In this document: piece by piece, positions 1-5,585 of the stretch
Layout of the letters: each line of letters starts with the position of its first letter
Numbering within the stretch: the first letter of the stretch is position 1
Source: CAYRLW01 sp964425215
Lineage (GTDB): Bacteria > Spirochaetota > Spirochaetia > Treponematales > Breznakiellaceae
Direction of reading: 5' to 3'
Assembly (NCBI GenBank): GCA_964425215.1
Contig: CAYRLW010000069.1
Location: 1-11,977 of the forward strand
DNA length: 11,977 nucleotides
Position numbers and translations under genes: made by a program
The notes under the pieces: generated by a model
What the model was told of the DNA's origin: nothing
Databases searched by the model: none
Seen by the model: only the letters and a program-made list of their open reading frames with translations

Positions 1-878
1 GGCCGGATGGTCCCATCAAACCGTTCCACGTTCATCACCCGAATGGGAATATCGTCGTTTTCCAGACCTTCTACCGTCCGGGGATGGAGTATCTTTGCGC
101 CAAAATAGGATAGTTCCGCCGCCTCTTGGTAGGTAAGGTAGGAAATCGTGTGGGAATCCTGGACTAAACGGGGATCGCAGGATAAAAACCCATCCACATC
201 CTTCCACAGGTCTAAACTTTCCGCCCCCAGGGCCTGAGCGATGACCGCGGCGGTATAATCCGACCCTCCGCGGCCAAAAATCGTGATTCTCCCATCCCGT
301 CGGACCCCGTAAAACCCAGGGACCACAAAGGTTTTATCCCCACCCAGAGTTTGAGGCAGCCGTTGTCCGCAGAGGTCCCTGTCGGCGGAGGCGTTTCCAA
401 AGGGACCCTCCGCCACAAGGCCGATATCTTCTGGCAGGGCCTCCTGGGCGTCTATTCCCCGAGAACGGAGAACCGCCGTCACGATGGGGCTGGAAAGCCG
501 TTCCCCAAAGGAAAGGGCTTGATCCCGGGTAAAATCGGGAACCCCCCCGATATAGTTGATGCCCCTTAAAAGCTGACCCAGGGCTAAAAGCCGTTCTTCC
601 ACCGTCTCCAGCGCCCGGCTCCGCTCGGGCCCCGGATCGAGAAACTCTTCCACGGCCCGGCGGTGCCGTTCCCTCAGTTCCTGGATAAAAGTATCCCCCG
701 AGGAGGGCGAAAATACCGACTCCTCTATGGCTGTTATTATTCCATCGGTGACCCCGGAAAACGCTGAAACCACCACCACCAGAGGTTTTTGATACGCCGC
801 AGCCACCGCCGCGGACCTTTGTACATCCACGGGGCTTTTTAAATTGGAGCCCCCAAATTTGACGACGATTTTACCCAT
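1..878 (-). CDS. lysC: Aspartate kinase, N-terminal catalytic part (3' end outside window)
   Basis: Phosphorylates L-aspartate with ATP, the first committed step to lysine, threonine, methionine and diaminopimelate; cytosolic. About 292 codons are visible from the ATG at 878; the chain runs off the left edge. Seen motifs: KFGGSN at residues 7-12 (nucleotide-binding start of the amino-acid-kinase fold, usually KFGGTS), VVVSAFSGVTD, SFGERLS (substrate loop), GRGGSDYTA, WKDVDGF, and AELSYFGAKILHP. The regulatory ACT domains that normally follow, and any fused homoserine dehydrogenase, would lie outside, so feedback specificity cannot be read and the symbol lysC is generic. There is no Shine-Dalgarno site before the ATG, unlike the other genes here. 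The upstream neighbour on the same strand is the sulfur reductase, separated by a 325-nt stem-loop region. No lysine-riboswitch signature was seen in that leader. Confidence 0.93.
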   Translation of the reverse strand, partial: MGKIVVKFGGSNLKSPVDVQRSAAVAAAYQKPLVVVVSAFSGVTDGIITAIEESVFSPSSGDTFIQELRERHRRAVEEFLDPGPERSRALETVEERLLALGQLLRGINYIGGVPDFTRDQALSFGERLSSPIVTAVLRSRGIDAQEALPEDIGLVAEGPFGNASADRDLCGQRLPQTLGGDKTFVVPGFYGVRRDGRITIFGRGGSDYTAAVIAQALGAESLDLWKDVDGFLSCDPRLVQDSHTISYLTYQEAAELSYFGAKILHPRTVEGLENDDIPIRVMNVERFDGTIR

Positions 879-887
879 GGAACTTGG

Positions 888-917
888 TATATAGTAAAAC
901 AGCGTCCGAATCAACAA
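888..917 (-). promoter_or_regulatory. Weak candidate promoter for the aspartate kinase gene
   Basis: Read on the minus strand, TTGTTG (912-917) is followed after 18 nt by TATATA (888-893); TACTAT at 891-896 is an overlapping alternative with 15-nt spacing. Transcription would start about 1-4 nt before the ATG at 878, giving an almost leaderless message, which would fit the missing Shine-Dalgarno site. Both hexamers deviate from consensus, so this is only a candidate. Confidence 0.28.
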
Positions 918-933
918 GATCGGAGCAAAGGGG

Positions 934-960
934 GATTGGGACTATATAAACTCCCGAATC
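934..960. repeat. Imperfect stem-loop
   Basis: GATTGGGA (934-941) pairs with TCCCGAATC (952-960), giving 8 bp with one bulged base at 956 and a 10-nt AT-rich loop. It is the weakest member of the cluster. Confidence 0.4.
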
Positions 961-981
961 GTCACCAAACCCCAACGGCAA

Positions 982-1015
982 GGGGCCTCTAAAAACGAAC
1001 GTTTTTAGAGGCCCC
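982..1015. repeat. Perfect 15-bp stem-loop, CCTCTAAAAAC type
   Basis: GGGGCCTCTAAAAAC (982-996) and GTTTTTAGAGGCCCC (1001-1015) are exact reverse complements around a 4-nt loop GAAC. The inner arm CCTCTAAAAAC recurs at 1158-1168 and, with one change, at 1086-1095, so these are members of one repeat family rather than unrelated hairpins. Confidence 0.85.
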
Positions 1016-1019
1016 ACGA

Positions 1020-1050
1020 ACTGCGCGAATCCGTGTAGGACCCGCGCAGT
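1020..1050. repeat. Stem-loop with internal 2x2 mismatch
   Basis: ACTGCGCG (1020-1027) pairs with CGCGCAGT (1043-1050). A 2x2 mismatch follows, then TCC (1030-1032) pairs with GGA (1038-1040) around a 5-nt loop. Sequence is unrelated to the CCTCTAA family. Confidence 0.6.
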
Positions 1051-1056
1051 CAACCG

Positions 1057-1077
1057 TAGAAACTAACCGAATTTCTA
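1057..1077. repeat. Short stem-loop, possible partner of the next hairpin
   Basis: TAGAAA (1057-1062) pairs with TTTCTA (1072-1077) around a 9-nt loop. AACTAACCGA at 1061-1070 is also an exact reverse complement of 1096-1105, inside the next hairpin, so two exclusive folds are possible. Confidence 0.45.
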
Positions 1078-1080
1078 AAG

Positions 1081-1117
1081 GGCCCCTCTAATAACTCGGT
1101 TAGTTATTAGAGGGGCC
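1081..1117. repeat. Perfect 16-bp stem-loop, CCTCTAATAAC type
   Basis: GGCCCCTCTAATAACT (1081-1096) and AGTTATTAGAGGGGCC (1102-1117) are exact reverse complements around the 5-nt loop CGGTT. The arm differs from the 982-1015 and 1156-1185 family by a symmetrical A/T change that keeps pairing, a compensatory change that argues for selection on structure or for an inverted-repeat origin. Confidence 0.85.
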
Positions 1118-1120
1118 TAG

Positions 1121-1141
1121 GCAAATCCTTATAAGATTTGC
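1121..1141. repeat. 7-bp stem-loop
   Basis: GCAAATC (1121-1127) pairs with GATTTGC (1135-1141) around a 7-nt AT-rich loop, directly adjoining the preceding hairpin. Confidence 0.5.
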
Positions 1142-1155
1142 ATTTTTTATCTGTA

Positions 1156-1185
1156 GACCTCTAAAAACTGAAGTTTTTAGAGGTC
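1156..1185. repeat. 13-bp stem-loop just after the sulfur reductase stop
   Basis: GACCTCTAAAAAC (1156-1168) pairs with GTTTTTAGAGGTC (1173-1185) around TGAA. It begins 18 nt past the stop of the minus-strand sulfur reductase, so it is the best candidate for that gene's 3'-end structure. On the minus strand the stem is followed by mixed sequence and not by a T run, so the terminator role is uncertain. Confidence 0.7.
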
Positions 1186-1203
1186 CCCTAAATATGGAGG
1201 CTC

Positions 1204-3795
1204 TTAAATAAAGAGATTTACACCCGCTTGGGAAGCCGCTTCCAGATAGGTAGCCACGCCGCCGACCTCTACACCGTCGATCAGCTCTTCCTTGCTCACA
1301 CCCATAATATCCATGGACATTTGGCAGGCTACCATGTGAACTCCCGCGGCTAAGGCGGCTTTAAGCATCTCTTCCAGCTGGTTCACGTTTTTAGCCTTCA
1401 TCCGGGCTTTCATCATCGCCGTGCCCGCTCCGCCAAAGTTCATCTTGGACAGGGCCAAATCCCCCGCGTTTTTAGGTAGCATGGAACCGAACATGCGGCC
1501 CATAAAATCCTTTGCCACCGAAGGTTTATCCTTCTTCATAATCACCGACAGACCCCAGAAAGTATAGAACATGGTCACCTTTTTACCCACCGCGGCGGCA
1601 CCGTTGGCCAGGACAAAGGAAGCCAGGGCCTTATCAAAGTCGTTGGAGAACACGATGAACGTGGCTCCCTCGGAGTTCGACGGACTGGGTTTTGCTCCAA
1701 CGGAGAAAGCGGGAACAGGGGCGCGGACCGCCCCGAGAAGCTTGGCTTGGGCCGAGGCTTTTTCTACCACCGCTTCTACCTTACCCCCCTGGTGTTCCAG
1801 GCTTACCAAAAGGTTATTGGTCAGGTTGCACCAGGATTGCACGTCCCGGGCAAAACCGGGGTCCGTGGCGGAAACCAGAATCCGAGTTCCCTCCTCGGCC
1901 TTATCGATTTCCGTTTTTAACCGCATAATGGGACCGGGGCACTGGAGTCCGCAGGCGTCCACGTGGATCGTTTTGCCCGCGCCGCTTTTTACCATCCCCG
2001 TGGGGGCTCCGGTTCCTTCGCCGTAGGTTACCGGCATATCGGATACGGCCGTTTTCGTTTGCAGGTGTTCAGTATAGCCCGGGCCTGTGGTTCTTCGACC
2101 GTGGGCCCCCGGGTTGTCCTGCTTTTCCATGGCCGCTTGCCAGGTCTTATACCCACCGGAAAGGTTGTACAGGTCAGTCCAGCCGTTTTGCCGCAGGATC
2201 CGCTCGGCTAAGTAACCCCGAAGCCCTACCCCGCAGTAGACCAGGACGGTTTTGTCCTTCGGAACTTCGTTAAGCCGGTTCCGTAGCTGGGTGTTGGAAA
2301 TACAAACGGCCCCAGGAATGGCCCCCAGGGAAAATTCATCCTCGGTCCGTACGTCTAAGACAAAGGCTCCCTTGCTTCGTAATTCCTCAAATTCCTTCCA
2401 GTCCACGGAAAAACTCCGCTTCCTCAGAATGTTTTCCGCCACAAAACCCGCCATGTTCACCGGATCCTTGGCCGAAGAGAAGGGGGGTGCGTAAACGTGT
2501 TCAAAGGTGCAGAGGTCGGAAACCGTAGCCCCCATACCGATGAGGGCGGCGATAACGTCGATCCGTTTGTCGATCCCGTCGTAGCCGACCATCTGGGCAC
2601 CCAGCACTTTTTCTGTTTCGGGATCAAAAATCATTTTAAGGCTCATGGGCAAGGCGTTGGGGTAGTATCCCGCGTGACTGTTGGGGTGGATTATCACCGA
2701 CTTATGGGGTTTTCCCAATCGAATAAGGGTCTTTTCATTTACCCCCGTGGCCGCTACGGTTAGGTCAAACACCTTGGCCGCCGACGTCCCCAGGGCTCCC
2801 TTCCAGGCGTTTGTTTTGGAATCTCCAAAAATCACCGCGTCCGCTACAAGCCGTCCCTGTTTGTTGGCAGGCCCCGCCAGGGGAGTAATCCCCACCACGT
2901 TGGTCAGGGGATTGCGGAAGGCGATGGCGTCCCCTATGGCCCGGATATGGGGATCGCTGGTTTTAAAATATTCATCCACCAGAATAGCACCGTTCCCCGG
3001 TTGCCCCGGGGGGATGGTATCGAGGCCCGCGTCCTTGGCCAGTTTGGTATCCGGCCGGACTCCTACAGAGAAAATTACCAAATCGGTTAGGATTTCTTCG
3101 CCGGAAGAAAGCTTGACGGCAATTTGGCTGGCCCGTTTTTCAAAGGCCGCTACCCCGTCTTTTAAACGCAGTTCCACGTCCTTGTCCCGCAGATGCCTAT
3201 GAACCAGGGCGGCCATCTCAAAATCGATGGGTGCCATCACTTGGTCCAGGGCCTCCACAATGGTTACCGAAGCGCCCCGGTGGACCAGGTTTTCCGCCAT
3301 TTCCAGGCCGATGAACCCGCCGCCCACCACGACCGCCGATTGGGGACGCTTGGTATCGATCCATTCTTTAATTTTATCCACGTCGGGAACCGTCCGGAGG
3401 GTAAAAATCCCCTCCGTATCCAGGCCCGGTATCGGAGGCCGGACGGGCTCCGCCCCCGGAGAGAGGATCAACTCATCGTAGGATTCCGTATAGGTTTTTC
3501 CGGTCTTCCGTTCCACCAGGCTAACTGTTTTGGCTTTTCTGTCGATAGATACCGCTTCGGTAGCGATTCGGACGTCCACGTTGAGGGTTTCTTTAAAATT
3601 CTCGGGGGTCATTACAAACAGTTTTGACCGTTCCGAGATAACCCCACCGGCGTAGTAGGGGAGCCCGCAGTTGGCGTAGGAGATATAATCTCCCCGTTCC
3701 ACCAGAACTATTTCCGCCCGTTCGTCGTTTCTTCGCAACCGGGCCGCCGCGGTAGCGCCACCCGCGACGCCGCCGATAATAAGAACCTTCGCCAT
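1204..3795 (-). CDS. CoA-disulfide/persulfide reductase fused to rhodanese, TusA and DsrE2-like domains
   Basis: An 863-residue cytosolic sulfur-relay flavoprotein. Residues 1-~455 form a pyridine nucleotide-disulfide reductase: FAD motif GGVAGGATAA near 8-17, active Cys43 in NCGLPYY, NAD(P)H motif VVGGGFIGLEMAE near 157-168, IGDA near 287-290 and the dimerisation domain with YYPNALP. Residues ~462-556 form a rhodanese with DVRTEDEF and active loop CGVGLR (Cys521). Residues ~608-680 form a TusA domain with CGLQCPGP (Cys615, Cys619). Residues ~710-863 form a DsrE2-like domain with FWGLSVIMKK and ACQMSMDIMG (Cys824). Known relatives: CoA-disulfide reductases and the NADH-dependent persulfide reductase Npsr, which have the first two modules. 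Inference: sulfane sulfur is passed between these cysteines and reduced with NAD(P)H. The AAGGAG at 3803-3808, 7 nt away, supports the ATG at 3795. Its regulator ends 2 nt upstream. Confidence 0.93.
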   Translation of the reverse strand: MAKVLIIGGVAGGATAAARLRRNDERAEIVLVERGDYISYANCGLPYYAGGVISERSKLFVMTPENFKETLNVDVRIATEAVSIDRKAKTVSLVERKTGKTYTESYDELILSPGAEPVRPPIPGLDTEGIFTLRTVPDVDKIKEWIDTKRPQSAVVVGGGFIGLEMAENLVHRGASVTIVEALDQVMAPIDFEMAALVHRHLRDKDVELRLKDGVAAFEKRASQIAVKLSSGEEILTDLVIFSVGVRPDTKLAKDAGLDTIPPGQPGNGAILVDEYFKTSDPHIRAIGDAIAFRNPLTNVVGITPLAGPANKQGRLVADAVIFGDSKTNAWKGALGTSAAKVFDLTVAATGVNEKTLIRLGKPHKSVIIHPNSHAGYYPNALPMSLKMIFDPETEKVLGAQMVGYDGIDKRIDVIAALIGMGATVSDLCTFEHVYAPPFSSAKDPVNMAGFVAENILRKRSFSVDWKEFEELRSKGAFVLDVRTEDEFSLGAIPGAVCISNTQLRNRLNEVPKDKTVLVYCGVGLRGYLAERILRQNGWTDLYNLSGGYKTWQAAMEKQDNPGAHGRRTTGPGYTEHLQTKTAVSDMPVTYGEGTGAPTGMVKSGAGKTIHVDACGLQCPGPIMRLKTEIDKAEEGTRILVSATDPGFARDVQSWCNLTNNLLVSLEHQGGKVEAVVEKASAQAKLLGAVRAPVPAFSVGAKPSPSNSEGATFIVFSNDFDKALASFVLANGAAAVGKKVTMFYTFWGLSVIMKKDKPSVAKDFMGRMFGSMLPKNAGDLALSKMNFGGAGTAMMKARMKAKNVNQLEEMLKAALAAGVHMVACQMSMDIMGVSKEELIDGVEVGGVATYLEAASQAGVNLFI

Positions 3796-3797
3796 GA

Positions 3798-4166
3798 CTA
3801 CACTCCTTGAGGCAAAGCCTCGAGCACAAATTCTAATTCCTGGGGCAACTCAATGCCTTCGGAGTTTATTCGCTGTATCAGTTGTTTCCCCTGGTACGAG
3901 GGCTGGTTAATAAGGCTTCGTTTGTCTATAAGGCTTCTCTGCCGTTCCACGAGTCCTTTTTTTTCCAAGGCCGATAAGACCCGGGACAAGCGGGACGGCG
4001 AAAGATGGACCTCCGTAGCCAAATCCTGGGCCACGGTACAACCGCCGGATACGGAACAGAGGACCATCGCTTCGGTCAGCGTAAGGCCGAATTTTTGGTA
4101 CACCGTTTCTTCTAAACCCGTGATAAGCTGAAAAAACCGTTTCATCGCGCAGATTTGTTGACGCAT
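3798..4166 (-). CDS. MarR-type winged-helix transcriptional regulator
   Basis: A small (122-residue) DNA-binding regulator. Seen: an N-terminal helix, LTLTEAMVLCSVSGG near 28-42, then a winged helix-turn-helix at about 44-85 (TVAQDLATEVHLSPSRLSRVL, then SALEKKGLVER and a basic SLIDKRS wing). At 122 residues it is short for MarR proteins, usually about 135-150. Cys6, Cys37 and Cys43 are present; a thiol or persulfide-sensing role is inference from its sulfur-enzyme neighbour. Its stop lies 2 nt before the reductase start, so the two form an operon, with the downstream Shine-Dalgarno inside this gene. The start is uncertain: ATG 4166 has only a GGGGAG about 14 nt upstream, and ATG 4145 (residue 8) has no site. 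A strong promoter and operator-like repeats lie just upstream, suggesting autoregulation. Confidence 0.82.
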   Translation of the reverse strand: MRQQICAMKRFFQLITGLEETVYQKFGLTLTEAMVLCSVSGGCTVAQDLATEVHLSPSRLSRVLSALEKKGLVERQRSLIDKRSLINQPSYQGKQLIQRINSEGIELPQELEFVLEALPQGV

Positions 4167-4186
4167 AGGCTAAAAAAATGCTCCCC

Positions 4187-4214
4187 GCAATCGTTGATAG
4201 AGGCAACCATTGAT
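4187..4214 (-). promoter_or_regulatory. Two operator-like repeats in the regulator leader
   Basis: GCAATCGTTGAT (4187-4198) and GCAACCATTGAT (4203-4214) match at 10 of 12 positions and start 16 nt apart. Each contains CAA-N3-TTG, a small dyad. They lie between the -10 box and the regulator start codon, a usual place for repressor sites. They are enclosed by TGCTCCC (4179-4185) and GGGAGCA (4215-4221), a 7-bp inverted repeat. Binding by the adjacent regulator is inference. Confidence 0.45.
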
Positions 4215-4221
4215 GGGAGCA

Positions 4222-4249
4222 ATTATAACTATTTATATCGATATGTCAA
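4222..4249 (-). promoter_or_regulatory. Consensus sigma70 promoter for the regulator-sulfur reductase operon
   Basis: On the minus strand TTGACA (4244-4249) is followed after 16 nt by TATAAT (4222-4227); both hexamers match consensus at every position. The spacer holds the 10-bp palindrome ATATCGATAT (4235-4244), which touches the -35 box. A promoter this strong normally needs repression, which fits a MarR-type repressor directly downstream. The expected start near 4215 gives a leader of about 50 nt to the ATG at 4166. Confidence 0.85.
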
Positions 4250-4279
4250 GGTCGAATGGTGCTTCAATTCTAGGGATTT

Positions 4280-5431
4280 CTATCTGCGATACTCCTCGTA
4301 TACCCCCAGCATGGAATCTATAAACCGCTCTACTGAAAAATTCCTGGATATTTCTTCCGATCTTTTACCCATGCGGGTTCTGGTTTCATCGTTAGAAAGC
4401 ACTTCCAAAGCCTTCTCCCATAGGGTGGTATCATCCTGCAGGGTCCAACCGTTATCCCCATCTATTACCATATCCGCGATGCTCGCGTCCGAGGCGGCCA
4501 CCACCGGAAGGGAAGAGGCCATGGCTTCGATAAAGGTGATAGGGTGAACCTCGCTGTGGGAAGCGCTCATAAAAAGATCGGACATTCTATAAACGCTCCT
4601 GATTTCTTCGGGCCATCGTAAATACCCCGTAAAAATGGTGGCGTCGCTTATACCGTTTTCGTAGGCAAAGGCCTCTAGGTCCCGACGATCGGGACCATCG
4701 CCCACGATGAGAAGCCTCGTTTGGGGGCGCCGTCGGTAAATTTCCTTAAAATTTTGTAAAAGAATACCGATGTTTTTTTCCGTTCCCAGGCGGCCCACAA
4801 AAACGATAACCTTGTTATCCGCTTCGATCCTAAACCGATTTCGCATAGCCTTTACCTGGTCTTGGAGCGCCGCGTTGTTTTCATAAAAATTGGATAGATC
4901 TATCCCATTGGGAACCACTTTAATGGGTTTTTCATACCCGCATTGTAAAAGATAATCCTTAATTTTCCGCGATGGAGCGATAACGCACCGCTGATGCCGG
5001 AGCATAAATTTTGTCAAAGCTGGAAGATTCTTTTTAAGGATAGGCTCCAAAATTGGAATATAGTACAGATACTCCTGATAAAACGTATGGAGGGTATGAA
5101 CAGAGGGGATCGCCAATTTTCTGCTGACCGCCCGGGCGGCCATGAATAAACTGAACTCGCTATGGCTGTGTATAATGTCCAAATGAAGATCCCGGGCCAT
5201 GTGAATTATCTTCTGCTCGTTAAAAATACCAATACGGTGTTGGGGCTCATTGGGAAATTGGATGGACATTACCCTATAGACCCTATCTTCGGCTGTGGCG
5301 TCGGGGTGTTGTACGGTAAAAATAAAAACATCGTGGCCCCTTTTTTCCAATTCGGTTTTCAGGGTCCTGATTACCGTTACCACTCCGTTAACCTGGGGTA
5401 CGTAGGTGTCGCTAAAAATACCAATCCGCAT
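4280..5431 (-). CDS. GT4-family glycosyltransferase, diacylglycerol glucosyltransferase-like
   Basis: A retaining glycosyltransferase of the GT-B fold, 383 residues, probably acting at the inner face of the membrane on a lipid acceptor. Seen: N-terminal MRIGIFSDTYVPQVNGVV with the glycine-rich acceptor-side loop, DIIHSHSEFSLF near 85-96, a central PNGID linker near 174-178, VGRLGTEKN near 212-220 (sugar-nucleotide domain entry), GDGPDR near 244-249, and the EX7E catalytic motif (Glu294 and Glu302 in SEVHPITFIEAM). The N-terminus resembles 1,2-diacylglycerol 3-glucosyltransferases and the related GDP-mannose-dependent enzymes; sugar and acceptor cannot be fixed by eye. The ATG at 5431 is chosen over an upstream TTG at 5467 because AAGGAG (5439-5444) lies 7 nt away and homology begins there. 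The gene looks more AT-rich than its neighbours. No terminator is visible between its stop and the regulator promoter. Confidence 0.88.
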   Translation of the reverse strand: MRIGIFSDTYVPQVNGVVTVIRTLKTELEKRGHDVFIFTVQHPDATAEDRVYRVMSIQFPNEPQHRIGIFNEQKIIHMARDLHLDIIHSHSEFSLFMAARAVSRKLAIPSVHTLHTFYQEYLYYIPILEPILKKNLPALTKFMLRHQRCVIAPSRKIKDYLLQCGYEKPIKVVPNGIDLSNFYENNAALQDQVKAMRNRFRIEADNKVIVFVGRLGTEKNIGILLQNFKEIYRRRPQTRLLIVGDGPDRRDLEAFAYENGISDATIFTGYLRWPEEIRSVYRMSDLFMSASHSEVHPITFIEAMASSLPVVAASDASIADMVIDGDNGWTLQDDTTLWEKALEVLSNDETRTRMGKRSEEISRNFSVERFIDSMLGVYEEYRR

Positions 5432-5453
5432 GGGAACACTCCTTAACGTTCCC
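5432..5453 (-). promoter_or_regulatory. Ribosome-binding site held in a small hairpin loop
   Basis: On the minus strand GGGAAC (5448-5453) and GTTCCC (5432-5437) can form a 6-bp stem with a 10-nt loop that contains the AAGGAG site (5439-5444); the start codon follows the stem directly. The site decides the glycosyltransferase start. A regulatory effect is speculative because the site stays single-stranded in the loop. Confidence 0.5.
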
Positions 5454-5528
5454 CGTACGATATACAATTTTTGTTTCTTCGTCGAGGACTAGAACCACCA
5501 GGCTTTGAGAGGGGACTTAAAAAAAGAG

Positions 5529-5557
5529 TGGCCACGAGACTTTAGTCATGTTACTAT
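5529..5557 (+). promoter_or_regulatory. Extended -10 promoter for the symporter-ior-paaK operon
   Basis: TGTTACTAT (5549-5557) is an extended -10 element (TG-N-TACTAT). TGGCCA (5529-5534), 4 of 6 to the -35 consensus, lies 17 nt upstream. A start near 5564 leaves a leader of about 22 nt carrying the AAAGGAGG site. No operator or riboswitch is evident in the gap. Confidence 0.45.
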
Positions 5558-5585
5558 AACTTTAATAAATGTAAAGGAGGAGTCC

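Larger units (their letters stand above)
879..1203. other. Non-coding, stem-loop-rich intergenic region
   Basis: This 325-nt gap between the sulfur reductase stop and the aspartate kinase start has no convincing gene. It contains at least seven inverted repeats in about 250 nt, listed separately. None is followed by a clear run of T on either strand, so classical intrinsic terminators are not evident, although the arms themselves contain TTTTT or AAAAA. The region could hold 3'-end structures for the upstream gene, REP-like elements, or a structured leader for aspartate kinase. Confidence 0.75.

Noticed and set aside
871..1053. 60-codon minus-strand frame in the stem-loop region
   Set aside because: It overlaps the aspartate kinase start, is partly translated from hairpin arms and lacks a ribosome site.
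982..1185. CRISPR array
   Set aside because: The repeats are three inverted-repeat units of different length and loop, with unequal gaps filled by other hairpins, and no cas gene is present.
879..1203. Lysine riboswitch before aspartate kinase
   Set aside because: The conserved lysine-riboswitch core sequence (AGAGGNGC type) is not seen; the structure is simple tandem hairpins.
2681..3627. Plus-strand open frames of 173 and 144 codons inside the sulfur reductase
   Set aside because: They are antisense to the conserved FAD/NAD(P)H domain and show no recognisable motif or start signal.
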